A stretch of DNA of 64,000 nt from NCBI RefSeq assembly GCF_034555965.1, contig NZ_JAYDCK010000003.1:1798001-1862000 (forward strand). Direction: 5' to 3'. The first letter of the stretch is position 1. Each line of letters begins with the position of its first letter. This document shows, piece after piece, positions 1-10,328 of the stretch. Made by a program: the position numbers and the translations under genes. The notes beneath the pieces are model-generated. The model saw only the letters and a list, made by a program, of their open reading frames with translations, was not told the origin of the DNA and did not search any database. This DNA comes from Aquicoccus sp. G2-2. Lineage in GTDB: Bacteria; Pseudomonadota; Alphaproteobacteria; Rhodobacterales; Rhodobacteraceae.

Positions 1-2
1 GC

Positions 3-584
3 AATATCGTTGATCTGCGTGGCATCGCGATGGAGCGGCTTGAGGCGCGGCTGGACCGGCTGGAAGATACCCATCGTTCGGTCATCGCAGCGGCTTATGA
101 AAACCTCGCCGGGACCAATCAAGTGCATCGCGCCATTCTGCGGATGCTTGACCCCGTGGAGTTTGAGGGCTTTCTGAAAGACCTTGGCGGCGAAGTGGCG
201 GAAATTTTACGGGTTGATTGCGTGAAGCTCGTTCTGGAATCGGTGCAGGATGACGAAGACCCGGCGGTGAAGCGGCTGGGCAATGTGTTGTCGGTGGCGG
301 AACCGGGCTTCATCGACGACTATATCGTTGGAGAGCGGGGCGCGCCGATGCGGCAAGTGACCCTGCGCCAGATCCAGAAAGGCGATGCCTATATCTATGG
401 CGACAAGGCCGACTGGATGCGCTCGGAAGCCTGCCTTCAGCTGAATTTTGGAGAAGGCCGCCTGCCCGGAATGCTGATTATGGGGGCAGAAGACCCGCAC
501 CAGTTCACCCCGCAACAAGGCACTGACCTTCTTGCTTTTTTTGCTGGCGTCTTTGAAAGAGCGATGCGCCGCTGGCTGTCATGA
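3..584 (+). CDS. DUF484 family protein, 5' end outside window
   Basis: The frame is open from base 3 (reading NIVDLRGIAMERLEARL), so the true start lies upstream of the window and the ATG at 30 is internal. About 194 residues are visible. The N-terminal part is helical (LEARLDRLEDTHRSVI) and the rest fits the GAF-like fold typical of DUF484. The family is of unknown biochemical function but is very often encoded directly before xerC. Here its stop overlaps the xerC start by four bases (ATGA), so translation is probably coupled. A cytoplasmic role linked to chromosome dimer resolution is inferred from gene order only. Confidence 0.85.
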   Translation, partial: NIVDLRGIAMERLEARLDRLEDTHRSVIAAAYENLAGTNQVHRAILRMLDPVEFEGFLKDLGGEVAEILRVDCVKLVLESVQDDEDPAVKRLGNVLSVAEPGFIDDYIVGERGAPMRQVTLRQIQKGDAYIYGDKADWMRSEACLQLNFGEGRLPGMLIMGAEDPHQFTPQQGTDLLAFFAGVFERAMRRWLS

Positions 585-1507
585 GCCTGATTTCACCCGC
601 CGCCCGCGACGCTTTGCAGGGCTGGCTGGCACATGAAAAGGCGCTGAAAGGTGTCGCTCTCAATACGATTGATGCCTATACCCGCGACGTTTCCGATTTC
701 CTCGCCTTCATGGCCAACCACAAAGGTGCGGCACAGGGGATCAAACCGTTGATGCGGCTCAGCGTTGCCGACATGCGCGCATGGATGGTTTTTACCCGCC
801 GGGGCGGGGCGGTTGGGCCGCGTTCGCTGGCGCGCAAACTTTCGGCGGTAAAGAGCTTCTTTCGCTGGCTCGGCGAGCGCGAAAATGCCGATCTGAGCGC
901 CGTTCTCGCGGCGCGTGCGCCGAAGTTTCAGCGAAAATTACCACGCCCGCTCAGCGAAACTGCGGCGCAGGATATGATTGAAACGGTCGAATTTCAGCAT
1001 CAAGACGAATGGATTGCCGCGCGCGATGCCGCTGTGATTACCCTCCTTTACGGCTGCGGGTTAAGAATTTCAGAGGCTTTAAGCCTTGATGGCCGTGATG
1101 TGCCTTTGCCGCGTGTGATGAGGATTTTAGGCAAGGGCGGTAAAGAAAGGGTTATCCCGGTGCTCGACGCAGCGCGGGACGCAGTTGATCGCTACCTGCG
1201 GCTTTGCCCGTTTGAGCCTGAGCCGGATCAGCCCTTGTTCAGAGGCGTGCGTGGTGGCAGGCTTTCCCCACGGGCGGTGCAAAAGGTCATGGAACGCGCA
1301 CGCGCCCAGCTGGGCCTGCCGGCAAGCGCCACGCCACATGCGATGCGGCACAGTTTTGCCACGCATTTACTGAGTGCGGGCGGGGACTTGCGGGCGATCC
1401 AGGAATTGCTGGGCCATGCTTCGCTTTCGACGACGCAGGCCTATACCAGCGTCGATCAGGCGCGGTTGATGGACGTTTACGACAAGGCCCACCCAAAAGC
1501 GGGCTGA
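581..1507 (+). CDS. xerC: Tyrosine recombinase XerC
   Basis: 308-residue tyrosine recombinase, the normal length for XerC, which resolves chromosome dimers at dif with XerD and FtsK. The N-terminal SAM-like DNA-binding domain covers about residues 10-105. The C-terminal catalytic domain carries the full active set: Arg162 (GCGLRISEAL), Lys in GKGGKER near 188, His253 and Arg256 (HAMRH), His279 (LGHASLSTT) and nucleophile Tyr288. It begins inside the end of the DUF484 gene and is followed 15 bases later by the phosphatidylcholine synthase gene. XerC rather than XerD is preferred from the DUF484 neighbour; an integrase is unlikely because no phage genes adjoin it. Confidence 0.93.
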   Translation: MSLISPAARDALQGWLAHEKALKGVALNTIDAYTRDVSDFLAFMANHKGAAQGIKPLMRLSVADMRAWMVFTRRGGAVGPRSLARKLSAVKSFFRWLGERENADLSAVLAARAPKFQRKLPRPLSETAAQDMIETVEFQHQDEWIAARDAAVITLLYGCGLRISEALSLDGRDVPLPRVMRILGKGGKERVIPVLDAARDAVDRYLRLCPFEPEPDQPLFRGVRGGRLSPRAVQKVMERARAQLGLPASATPHAMRHSFATHLLSAGGDLRAIQELLGHASLSTTQAYTSVDQARLMDVYDKAHPKAG

Positions 1508-1522
1508 GCGCAGGAGGACCAT

Positions 1523-2227
1523 ATGTCTAACCATTTCAAAGCTTTATCTGTGCACCTTCTGACTGCGACCGGCGCCGTTTTCGCCATGCTGGCGATGTTG
1601 GCGGCGGTGGATGCGAAATGGGATCTGATGTTCGTGTGGTTGGTGGTGGCGTTTGCGGTGGACGGGCTGGATGGGCCGTTGGCGCGAAAATATGATGTAA
1701 AACAAAATGCTGGAGAGTTCGACGGGGTGCTTTTGGACCTCATCATTGACTATCTGACCTATGTTTTCATCCCGGCTTTCGCATTGTTCAAATCCGGCCT
1801 TTTTGAAGGTTGGACCGGCTGGTTCGTGATTATCGTCATCACTTTTGCCAGCGCGATGTATTTCGCCGATACCCGCATGAAAACAAAGGATAATTCTTTC
1901 TCAGGCTTCCCCGGTTGCTGGAACATGGTGGCGATCGTGGTATTCGCGCTGACGCCAAACTTCTGGGTGATTCTGGTGCTGGTGACAGCCCTTGCCATCA
2001 CCATGTTTTTCCCACTGAAATTCGTTCACCCGGTGCGCACGGAACGTTGGAAAAGTCTAACGTTGCCAATGGCTTTCGCTTGGACCTTCTTTGCCGGCTG
2101 GGCAGCATGGGTAGATTTTCACCCGCAAAGCTGGGCCAGTTGGGGGTTGATCGTGACCAGCATTTACCTGTTGTTTGCGGGCATCGCCCAACAGATCATT
2201 CCTGAACGCACCGGCCCGCAGCATTAA
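1523..2227 (+). CDS. pcs: Phosphatidylcholine synthase
   Basis: 234-residue integral membrane protein of the CDP-alcohol phosphatidyltransferase superfamily. Pcs condenses CDP-diacylglycerol with choline to make phosphatidylcholine and CMP in the inner membrane. The conserved region reads DGLDGPLARKYD, then GEFDGVLLD about residues 50-80, giving the Asp-rich metal-binding motif. About seven to eight hydrophobic segments are visible. An AGGAGG-like site lies just before the ATG. Sequence and length match bacterial Pcs rather than PgsA or PssA. Choline-dependent phosphatidylcholine synthesis is common in Rhodobacterales and fits the carnitine/betaine genes later in the window. Confidence 0.9.
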   Translation: MSNHFKALSVHLLTATGAVFAMLAMLAAVDAKWDLMFVWLVVAFAVDGLDGPLARKYDVKQNAGEFDGVLLDLIIDYLTYVFIPAFALFKSGLFEGWTGWFVIIVITFASAMYFADTRMKTKDNSFSGFPGCWNMVAIVVFALTPNFWVILVLVTALAITMFFPLKFVHPVRTERWKSLTLPMAFAWTFFAGWAAWVDFHPQSWASWGLIVTSIYLLFAGIAQQIIPERTGPQH

Positions 2228-2353
2228 CCGTCTTTGGCAGCGCGGCGAGCCACGTGTATGCACCCCGGCTGCCGGTCTGGCTGCGATGCGTATGGCAGGA
2301 AAACCGCATAGAGGTTAATTCGGCATTCAGATAACCCAACGTGCGGGGCGTTG

Positions 2354-2806
2354 TCAGATCAGCAACCCGGCGGCGTTTTCATGCCGCAAAAGCCAAACCT
2401 TCGTTTCCACCCCGCCGCGGCCCGAATACCCGCCAAGCGAATTTGCGCCAAGCACCCGGTGACACGGGATAATCACCGGGATCGGATTGCCGCCGCAAGC
2501 CTGCCCCACCGCCTGAGCGGGGGCGTCAAGCGCGCGGGCAAGATCGCCGTAAGTGCGGGTTTCGCCAAATGCGATGGCCAGCATCGCGTCACAGGTGGCG
2601 CGCTGGAAATCCGAGCCGACGACGCGCAGCGGCAGATCAAAGGTTTCGCGCGTTCCGGCGAAATACGCGTCAAGCTGGGTGCGCGCAGCGATGAGCAGCG
2701 GGGTTTCATCCACCCCGCCCCGCCCCCATTCAACGCGCGTGATCGCGCCGTCCTCTTCGGTGAGGGTCAGCGGGCCGGTGGGGCTGTCGAGTGTGAGGCG
2801 TGGCAT
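2354..2806 (-). CDS. ogt: Methylated-DNA--protein-cysteine methyltransferase
   Basis: About 150 residues from the chosen ATG (MPRLTLDS); an in-frame ATG at 2836 would add ten residues of low-complexity sequence. It repairs O6-alkylguanine by moving the alkyl group onto its own cysteine. The active site PCHR is at residues 114-117 (Cys115), preceded by GNPIPVII. The helix-turn-helix region with TYGDLARAL is at about 85-95. No Ada-type N-terminal domain is present, so Ogt is the better name. It lies about 70 bases after the end of ileS on the same strand and may be cotranscribed. Confidence 0.9.
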   Translation of the reverse strand: MPRLTLDSPTGPLTLTEEDGAITRVEWGRGGVDETPLLIAARTQLDAYFAGTRETFDLPLRVVGSDFQRATCDAMLAIAFGETRTYGDLARALDAPAQAVGQACGGNPIPVIIPCHRVLGANSLGGYSGRGGVETKVWLLRHENAAGLLI

Positions 2807-2877
2807 GGGGCGATGATGCCGCGAATTTCCCGCCATGGGAAGGGCGCGCGGGCCTGTGTCCGGCGCGCCCTCAAGCC

Positions 2878-5822
2878 TTACCCAAGCGCCGCGTCACAGC
2901 GCCCGCAGACGCCGGGATGCGCGTGGCGGCCCACATCGGGCAGGATTTTCCAGCAACGCTGGCATTTTTCCCCCTCTGCCTTTTCGAATTCCACACCGAT
3001 GGCGTCGACTTCGGGCAGGCGGAACGCCTCTGCCGGGATCGGGTCGGCAGTGAGCGAAATATCCGAGGTGATGCAAAGATCGGCAAAGGCCACCGATTTC
3101 AGCGCCGCCAGCATATCCGCGTCGCGCACATGCACCACCGGGGCCGCTTCGAGCGAGGCACCAATCACCTTGTCGGCGCGCTGCACTTCAAGGGCAGCTG
3201 TCACCACCCGGCGGGCGCGCCGGATCATCGCCCATTTCGCGGCGAGCGACTCATCAAGCCACTCGTCGGGGGTTTCGGGGATGTCCTGCAGATGCACCGA
3301 GCTGTCCTCACCGGGGAAGCGCGAAAGCCAGACATCTTCCATGGTGAACACCAATATCGGCGCAAGCCAAGTGGTCAGCCGGTGGAACAAGAGGTCCAGC
3401 ACGGTGCGCGCGGCGTGGGCGCGCGGACTTTCGCCATCGCAATAAAGCACGTCCTTGCGGATGTCGAAATAGAACGCCGACAGATCGACAGTGCAGAAAT
3501 TGAACACCGCCGAAAACACGCCCTGAAAATCGAACGCGCGATACCCGGCGCGCACGGTCTGATCCAGCTCGGCCATGCGGTGCAGCACCCAGCGTTCGAG
3601 TTCCGGCATGTCGGCGGGGGCGACATGTTGGCTTTCGTCGAACTGCGCGAGACTGCCCAGCATGAAGCGCATGGTGTTGCGCAGGCGGCGGTAGCTGTCG
3701 GCAACACCTTTAAGGATTTCCGGGCCGATGCGCTGATCGGCGGTGTAATCGGTCTGTGCCACCCAGAGCCGCAGGATATCGGCACCGTATTGCTTGACCA
3801 CCTCTTCGGGCACGATGGTATTACCCAGCGACTTGGACATCTTGATGCCCTTGGCATCAAGCGTGAAGCCATGCGTGACCACGTTGTGATAGGGTGCGCG
3901 CCCGATGGTGCCGCTGGCTTCGAGCATGGAAGAATGGAACCAGCCACGATGCTGATCCGTGCCTTCCATATAGACATCGGCAATGCCGTCTTCGGTGCCG
4001 TCTTCGCGGTCGCGCAGCACGAAAGCGTGGGTCGAGCCGGAATCAAACCAGACATCAAGCACGTCGAACACCTGCTCCCACTCAGCCGGGTCGTAATCAG
4101 ACCCAAGGAAGCGCGCCTTGGCACCGTCCTTATACCACGCGTCCGCGCCCTCGGCCTCAAACGCGGCGGTGATGCGGGCGTTGACTGCATCATCGCGCAA
4201 GAGGAAGTTATCGTCGGTCGGCAGCGCCCCTTGCGGGTGAAACAGGTGAGCGGCACGCCCCAGGCGCGCTGGCGCGAGAGCACCCAGTCGGGGCGAGTCT
4301 CGATCATCGAATAGAGCCGGTTGCGCCCGGTTTTCGGGGTGAATTTCACCAATTTGTCGATCGAGGTGAGCGCGCGTTCGCGGATCGTCTTGCCATAGGT
4401 ATCATCGCCACCGCAGGGCTTATCAATTGCCACGAACCATTGCGGCGTGTTGCGATAGATCACCGGCGCTTTGGAGCGCCATGAATGCGGGTAGGAGTGC
4501 TTGATCCGGCCACGCGCCAACAGCCCGCCAACCTCGGCCAGCTTGGCAATCACGGCGGCGTTGGCATCGCCTTCCCAATCGCCTTTCTTGGGCTTGGCGC
4601 GCAGGATGCGTTTGCCGCCAAAGAACGGCAGATCGGCGCGGAAGGTGCCATCGTCCATCACGTTATATGTGATGACCTGCTCTAGCATCCCGAGATCGCG
4701 ATAAAGCTCAAATTCCTCCATCCCGTGCGAAGGGGCGCAATGCACGAAGCCGGTGCCTTCTTCGTCGGTGACGAAATCGGCGGCGCGAAAATCGCGTATG
4801 CCGTCCCATTCGCCGTTTGAGCCGGGGATGCCGCGAAGTGGATGTGCCAAACCGATATATTTCAGATGACTTTGAGGCACATCGCGCAACCGGCGCCACT
4901 GTCCATCTTCCAGCCGCGCCTTCGCAAGGACATCTGCGGCCAACCTGTCCGCTAGAATGAATTTTTCACCTGGGCTTGCCCAACACTCATCTGGAGCGTC
5001 TATCACTTCGTATAGGCCGTAAGCGATCTCATCGCCATAAACCACGGCCTTATTCGACGGGATTGTCCAAGGGGTGGTCGTCCAGATTACAACCGCGGCG
5101 GCATCCAAATATTCAGTTTCGGATAAATCGAGATTGTCGTCTTGCCCGCGCATGGCTACTTCAAACTTCACCCAAACCGTGAAGCTTTCCTTGTCGTGAT
5201 ATTCGACCTCGGCCTCGGCCAGCGCGGTTTCTTCGATCGGAGACCACATCACCGGCTTGGAGCCTTGGTAAAGCGTGTCGTTCATCAGGAATTTCTGAAA
5301 CTCCGCCGCGATCACCGCTTCGGCGTGGAAATTCATCGTGAGATACGGGTCGGCCCAGTTGCCGGTAACGCCAAGGCGCTTGAACTCCTCGCGCTGGATA
5401 TCGACCCAGCCTTCGGCAAAGCGGCGGCATTCCTGACGAAAGTCGATGACATCAACATCGTCCTTGTCGAGCCCCTTGGCGCGGTATTGCTCTTCGATCT
5501 TCCACTCAATCGGCAACCCGTGGCAATCCCAGCCGGGCACATAGCGCGCGTCATGGCCCATCATCTGATGGGAGCGCACGATCATGTCCTTGATCGTCTT
5601 GTTGAGCGCGTGGCCGATATGCAGATGGCCGTTGGCATAGGGCGGGCCATCATGCAGCACAAAGCTCTTGCGGTCTTTTCGGGCGCGCAACTGATCGTAG
5701 ATACCAAGCTTCTCCCAACGCTCAAGCCATTCAGGCTCACGCTTGGGCAGGCCCGCGCGCATCGGAAAATCGGTTTGCGGCAGGTTGAGGGTCGGTTTGT
5801 AATCGGGGGTCTGGTCAGACAT
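2878..5822 (-). CDS. ileS: Isoleucyl-tRNA synthetase, with one frameshift
   Basis: Class I synthetase that charges tRNA-Ile. The start at 5822 (MSDQTPDYKP) follows an AAGGAT ribosome site. Visible motifs are HIGH as HLHIGH, the KMSKS loop as KMSKSLGNT, and a C-terminal zinc site CQRC...CGRC. As written the gene is broken: after RQRAWGVPLTCFTRKG the frame is lost at a run of four C (4227-4230), and synthetase sequence resumes in another frame (LPTDDNFLLRDD). Adding one base to the run restores one frame of 981 residues, a normal length. Since ileS is essential and single-copy in most bacteria, a sequence error is more likely than a real mutation. Confidence 0.93.
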
Positions 5823-6078
5823 GACCGGCGATCCTTCTTGAAAGGATGGAAATTGGTGGCGAGAGCGGCGCGGCGGGGCCATGCGCCTTTGCCCGGCGGC
5901 TCTTGCGATCAGAGCGCCGGGTAAGTAATTCGAATGATGACCCCTGCGAATGCTTGCATCTTGCGCCGCGTTATAGGGCGGGTTCGGTGGATGGTCCAGA
6001 GCCTGCAAACCGGGCCGGGCGGTTGCGATTGGCGCACGGGGCGCATAGCTTTGGCGCAAGCCAGAGAAAGCCTGCCGA

Positions 6079-6486
6079 ATGTCCAGCCTGCCCCCGAAAT
6101 TCGATGTCAGCCGCGCCGAGATAGAGCGCGTCGTTGCCACCTTCTATGCCGGGGTTCGGGCGCACCCAGTTCTGGGGCCGGTATTTGCCGCGCATGTCGA
6201 TGACTGGCCCGCCCACGAAGCACGGATCGCAGGCTTTTGGGCGAACGCGATCCTGCATGAGAAGGGCTATGACGGCAACCCAATGCAAGTTCACCGCAGC
6301 GCGGGCAATGTGCGCCCCGGCATGTTCGAGACATGGCTGCGGCTTTTCGATGCAACACTCGCGCAAGTGCTGCGCGCGGATCAGGCGGCGGCATGGTCGG
6401 CGCTGGCTCACAAGATCGGGCGCTCCCTGCGTGCAGGCGTGGTGGAGCGAATGCAAGGACCGGGCGGCGTGCCGATATTGCGCTGA
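6079..6486 (+). CDS. Group III truncated haemoglobin
   Basis: 135-residue globin of the group III (P-type) truncated family, cytoplasmic, binding haem and diatomic gases. The family signature GYDGNPMQVH is present, with proximal His72, and FWANAIL precedes it. The length is typical of the family. Physiological roles reported for relatives involve low-oxygen growth or NO/ROS chemistry; which applies here cannot be told. It is divergent from ileS with about 250 bases between and has no linked partner. Its 3' end faces the TIGR01620 gene at 24 bases. Confidence 0.85.
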   Translation: MSSLPPKFDVSRAEIERVVATFYAGVRAHPVLGPVFAAHVDDWPAHEARIAGFWANAILHEKGYDGNPMQVHRSAGNVRPGMFETWLRLFDATLAQVLRADQAAAWSALAHKIGRSLRAGVVERMQGPGGVPILR

Positions 6487-6509
6487 TGCGCTGCCACAGA
6501 GCGGCGCGC

Positions 6510-7530
6510 TTAATCCTTCCCGCGCTCTGCCCCCTGCCCGAACAACCCTTTGAGCGCGCGGCCCACCGTGGCCGAAACCGAAGGCCGCTTGCCCTTGGAG
6601 AACGGCAGCGGGCGACACACCTCCATCGCGGCAACACCAACGCGCGCGGTCAGCGCACCGTTGACCACACCTTCACCAAACCGGCGCGACAGCTTGGCCA
6701 GCAGCCCGCCACCGGCAAGCGAGGCCGAGCATGTCATCGCCCACTGCAACCGCCCCCGTGGCAACCAGATGGGTCAGCACCACACGGGTCAACCGCCAAC
6801 TTCCAAGCGCACCGGAGCGCCCGCCGTAAATCTCGGCAATGCGCCGGATCATCCGCATATTGGCGGTCAGCGCCGCAATCACATCGGCAAAGGCAAGCGG
6901 CACGATGGCGGTCACTGTTGCCACTGTCCGGGCCGACGCTTCGACCTCACGCAGGGCGGCGGCATCAAGTGGCTTCATCAATTCAACCTCTGCCAGTGTG
7001 AGCAGCGTTGCCGCATCGAACTGCTCGGGCGCACGAGCCGAGAGGCGCTCGCGGCCAAGCGCCAAAGCATTCCGGTTGGCATAAAGCCGGTCAAGCCGGG
7101 CCGTCACATCGCGGGCGGCAGCAATGTCATCCTGCGCCAAAGCGGTGACGGCAAGATGATGCAGCCGGTCCATCCGGCGCAGGCGTGCAAACCCGGCCAG
7201 CTCCCTGAGAGCGATAGCCAACGCCAGAACCACCACCAGTGCTATCAGCACGCTCACCACCCAGCCGAGGATCGGCGCGCTTGCGATAAGAGCGGCGGTA
7301 TAATGCCATGCCGCCAGCGACAACAGTGTGGCAAGCAGCGCGCCAAGCGCGCGCCAGAACCAGCGGAGGAGCCTTGATGGGCGGCGTGCGGCAAGGGCTG
7401 CGACCGATTGCATGGCGCGGCCTTCGGGGAGGGCTTGGGTTTCCGGCACCGGCGCTGCCTCTGCCGGGTTGGGCGCCGGGCCGCTATCCGCCTTGCCGTC
7501 AAGGTCGATCAGAATCGGGCCGTTGCTCAT
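6510..7530 (-). CDS. TIGR01620 / YcjF-like inner membrane protein, frameshifted
   Basis: Membrane protein of the TIGR01620 (DUF697, YcjF) family. Two hydrophobic segments lie about residues 60-110 (ALGALLATLLSLAAW, then VLIALVVVLALAIAL). The conserved C-terminal half includes FADVIAALTAN, VAVGDDML, then RFGEGVVNGALTAR and MEVCRPLPF. The frame breaks at GDDMLG (about 6723-6727). The reading length of 1021 bases is one more than a multiple of three, and dropping one base of the GGCC gives 339 residues, the family's usual size. It is the last gene of an operon after ycjX and a GNAT gene, overlapping the latter by four bases. Molecular function is unknown. Confidence 0.82.
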
Positions 7531-7955
7531 GGCGCTGTCCTTTCCCAGATCAGCCGCATGTCGGGCTGGCCTTCGTCATTGCCCTGCCCGTTGCTTAGCG
7601 CGGCAGGGTAAAACCCGTGTGCTGCATAAAACGCGCGTGCCTGTGCGTTGGATTGCGCGGTCCAAAGTTCAAGCCGCGCCTGCGTGGCCTGCGCCTCTGT
7701 CATCAGGCGAGAGCCGATGCCTTTGCGCCGCGCGCGCGGGTGGGTGTAAAGCCCGTGGATACGCACGCCATCGCGGATCAGAAAGCCGCGCGGGCCAAAC
7801 CGGCCGGGGCTTTGCGTGATCTGGCCACGCCGGATCAGCCGGGCAAGGATGCGCAGATCACCCAGCTTCTCGCGCGCGCTGCTGCGCGGCAGATCAGCCC
7901 AGAGGATGCGGGCAATCGCGGGCAGATGCCGCAGCCGTGCGCGCCGGGCGGTCAT
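7527..7955 (-). CDS. GNAT family N-acetyltransferase
   Basis: 142-residue single-domain GNAT acetyltransferase. The acetyl-CoA binding motif A is visible as THPRARRKGIGSRLM at about residues 75-90, followed by motif B with ALELWT-like sequence and FYAAHGF. It lies between ycjX and the TIGR01620 gene, with four-base overlaps on both sides, so the three are very likely one translationally coupled operon. The substrate cannot be inferred. The position inside an otherwise conserved ycjX-ycjF pair is the only functional hint. Confidence 0.82.
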   Translation of the reverse strand: MTARRARLRHLPAIARILWADLPRSSAREKLGDLRILARLIRRGQITQSPGRFGPRGFLIRDGVRIHGLYTHPRARRKGIGSRLMTEAQATQARLELWTAQSNAQARAFYAAHGFYPAALSNGQGNDEGQPDMRLIWERTAP

Positions 7956-9369
7956 AGCTTGTCCCCCAGCAGGAATTCGGCAGCGCGGTCAAGCCGGATA
8001 TGCGGCGGGCCTTCGCCGGGTTTGAGCGACAATGCGGCGGGCGCAAACTGCATCGCACCATAATCGGCCTCAAGCCACTCCGCCGCGCCTTGCCGTGCAG
8101 GCGCCAGCAAACGGCCCGGATCATCCGGCAGATCGCCGGGATAAAACGCCGCCTGCTTGCCGTTGTCGAGCAAGGTGCCGCGCACACACTCAAGGGTGCG
8201 GCCCGCATGGGTGCGGGTTTCTTCGGTGGTGGCGCGCAGCGCCGCGATGGCCATGGCCTGCGTCTGCGCCCCGGCAAAATCGGCGCGGCTTTGTGCGTCG
8301 CGCACCAATGCCTGCATGATCGCGGCCAGCTTGTCATGTTGGGTGTGATGCAGATGGTCGGCCTTGGTAGCGGCAAACAATATCCGCTCTACTCGGCGCC
8401 CGCGCAATAGCCGGGAAAGCCACGCGTTGCGGCCGGGCCGGAAAGCGGCGAGAATTTCGGCCATCGCGGCGCGCATGTCTTCAACTGCGCGTGGCCCGGA
8501 ATGAATCGCGCTCAGCGCATCGACCAGCACCACCTGCCGGTCGATCCGGGCAAAATGATCGCGAAAGAACGGCTGCACGATTTTGGCCTTATACGCCTCA
8601 TAGCGACGTTCAAACTCGCGCCAGAGGCCACGCCGCGCCGCGCTTTCAGGCCGCACCAGCGGCGCGAAGGTCAGCGCCGGGGAACCAGCCAGATCGCCCG
8701 GCAACAGGAAACGCCCCGGCGTGCAATCGGAATACCCGGCGGCGCGTGCGGCGTGAAGATAAGCGGTGTAAGCCTGCGCCAGCGCCTGTGCCTGCGGCTC
8801 GTCCAGAGGTGCGTTGGCCTGCGTTTCTCCTGCAAGGGCCAGATAGCCCTGCGCCTGCGCGCGCGGCGCGATGCGGGCAAGGTGATCGGCGCTCCACTCG
8901 GCAAAGCTCTTGTCGAGAAGTGCGAGATCAAGCAGCCATTCACCGGGATAATCGACGATATCAAGATGCACGGTGCGCGGCCCCGATAGACCAGAGAGAA
9001 GCCCCTGCGGGCGCACCCTGAGCGACAGGCGCAATTCGGAGATCGCGCGGGTGCTTTCGGGCCAATGCGGGGTGGGCGAGGTCAGCGCGGCAAGGTGCTG
9101 CTCAAAATCGAACCGTGGCAAGGTATCATCGGGTTGCGGTTGCAGGAACGCCGCCTCGATCCGGCCTTCGCGCGCAGCAACCAGACCGGGCATCCGACCG
9201 CGCTCCATCAGGTTCGCGATCAGCGAGGTGATGAACACCGTCTTGCCCGAGCGCGCCAGCCCGGTCACACCAAGCCGGATAACCGGCTCGAAAAGCGCCT
9301 CCGATACCGTGTCTCCTACGGTCTCAAGCTTGCGCGTGATGGTATCTGCCAGCGATGAGATAATCACCC
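7952..9369 (-). CDS. YcjX family (DUF463) P-loop NTPase
   Basis: About 472 residues from a GTG at 9369 ([15 protein letters not shown]); an in-frame ATG at 9427 would add 19 residues that do not look like the family. The Walker A motif is GLARSGKT followed by [10 protein letters not shown]. The region [13 protein letters not shown] resembles a Walker B/switch segment of stress-induced YcjX proteins. These are GTPase-like cytoplasmic proteins, often paired with a YcjF/TIGR01620 membrane protein, and heat-shock or phage-shock linked in enterobacteria. First gene of the three-gene operon. The start choice is moderately certain. Confidence 0.87.
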
Positions 9370-9465
9370 ACGCGCCCCTTTTTCCTGCCTGCGCCCATAG
9401 ATAAGCGCCCGCTTGCCGATGCGCCACCCCTTGCCCTGCCCCACGCCTGCGCGCTATGGCGCGCT

Positions 9466-10239
9466 ATGCCCAGATTTGCCCTCAAGATTGAATATAACGG
9501 CGCGCCCTTCGCAGGCTGGCAACGGCAGGCCGATCAGCCATCGGTGCAGGCCACGATAGAGGCGGCGCTGGCGCGGCTTGAGCCGGGCGCGCATACCATC
9601 GCCGCCGCCGGGCGCACCGATGCGGGGGTACATGCGCTGGCGCAGGTGGCGCATTGCGATCTGGCAAAGGACTGGCCCCCATTCCGGTTGATGGAGGCAC
9701 TGAATTACCATCTCAAACCCGCGCCCGTGGCGATTGTCGCCGCCGCACGGGTGGCTGACGATTGGCACGCCCGGTTCTCCGCGATGGAGCGGCGCTATCT
9801 CTTTCGCCTTCTGGTGCGCCGCGCGCCTGTGACCCATGACAAAGGGCTGGTCTGGCAGGTGAAAAACCCGCTCGATCTTGCCGCGATGCGCGCCGGCGCG
9901 GCGCATCTGCCCGGCAAACACGATTTCACCACCTTTCGCTCAACCATGTGTCAGGCCGCCAGCCCAGTAAAAACGCTGGACGAAATCACCATCGAGGAAC
10001 ACGCAAGCAACACCGGCACCGAGGTCCGCTTTGCCCTACGGGCACGTTCGTTCCTGCACAATCAGGTCCGTTCCATCGTCGGCACGCTGGAGCGGGTGGG
10101 AGCGGGAAGCTGGCCGCCCGAGCGGGTCAGAACCGCGTTGGAAGCCCGTGACCGCGCCGCCTGCGGGCCGGTCTGCCCGCCGCAAGGGCTTTATCTGGCC
10201 GGTGTGGGCTACCCCGCCGATCCGTTTGCCGAAACCTGA
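9466..10239 (+). CDS. truA: tRNA pseudouridine(38-40) synthase
   Basis: 257-residue TruA, which converts U38-U40 of the anticodon arm of many tRNAs to pseudouridine. The catalytic motif [10 protein letters not shown] (Asp at about residue 53) is intact. The C-terminal [14 protein letters not shown] motif and YLAGVGYP ending are typical. Length is normal. It is divergent from ycjX with about 96 bases between, and convergent with the Lrp-type gene. Confidence 0.95.
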   Translation: MPRFALKIEYNGAPFAGWQRQADQPSVQATIEAALARLEPGAHTIAAAGRTDAGVHALAQVAHCDLAKDWPPFRLMEALNYHLKPAPVAIVAAARVADDWHARFSAMERRYLFRLLVRRAPVTHDKGLVWQVKNPLDLAAMRAGAAHLPGKHDFTTFRSTMCQAASPVKTLDEITIEEHASNTGTEVRFALRARSFLHNQVRSIVGTLERVGAGSWPPERVRTALEARDRAACGPVCPPQGLYLAGVGYPADPFAET

Positions 10240-10270
10240 GCGCCCCAAACTGGCCCTCACCACGCCCCTG

Positions 10271-10292
10271 CTTCATTTTGCCATAAATATCC
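10271..10292 (+). repeat. Short intergenic AT-rich motif, copy 1
   Basis: A 22-base AT-rich block after truA starts CTTCATTT, then TGCC, then ATAAATATCC. A near-identical block lies at 17962-17982 after purK. Similar blocks are, from memory, common between genes in Rhodobacterales. It may be part of terminator or promoter regions; the function is unknown. Confidence 0.5.
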
Positions 10293-10328
10293 AAATCCGC
10301 CGCTGCCCCCGCACCGACGTCAATAAAC

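Noticed and set aside
581-1507. xerC as a mobile-element integrase
   Set aside because: Neighbour DUF484, length and motifs fit housekeeping XerC; no att-like repeats or phage genes are near.
2351-4314. Long plus-strand frames over ogt and ileS
   Set aside because: They are antisense to genes with clear family motifs (PCHR, HIGH, KMSKS) and have low-complexity Arg/Ala/Pro content.
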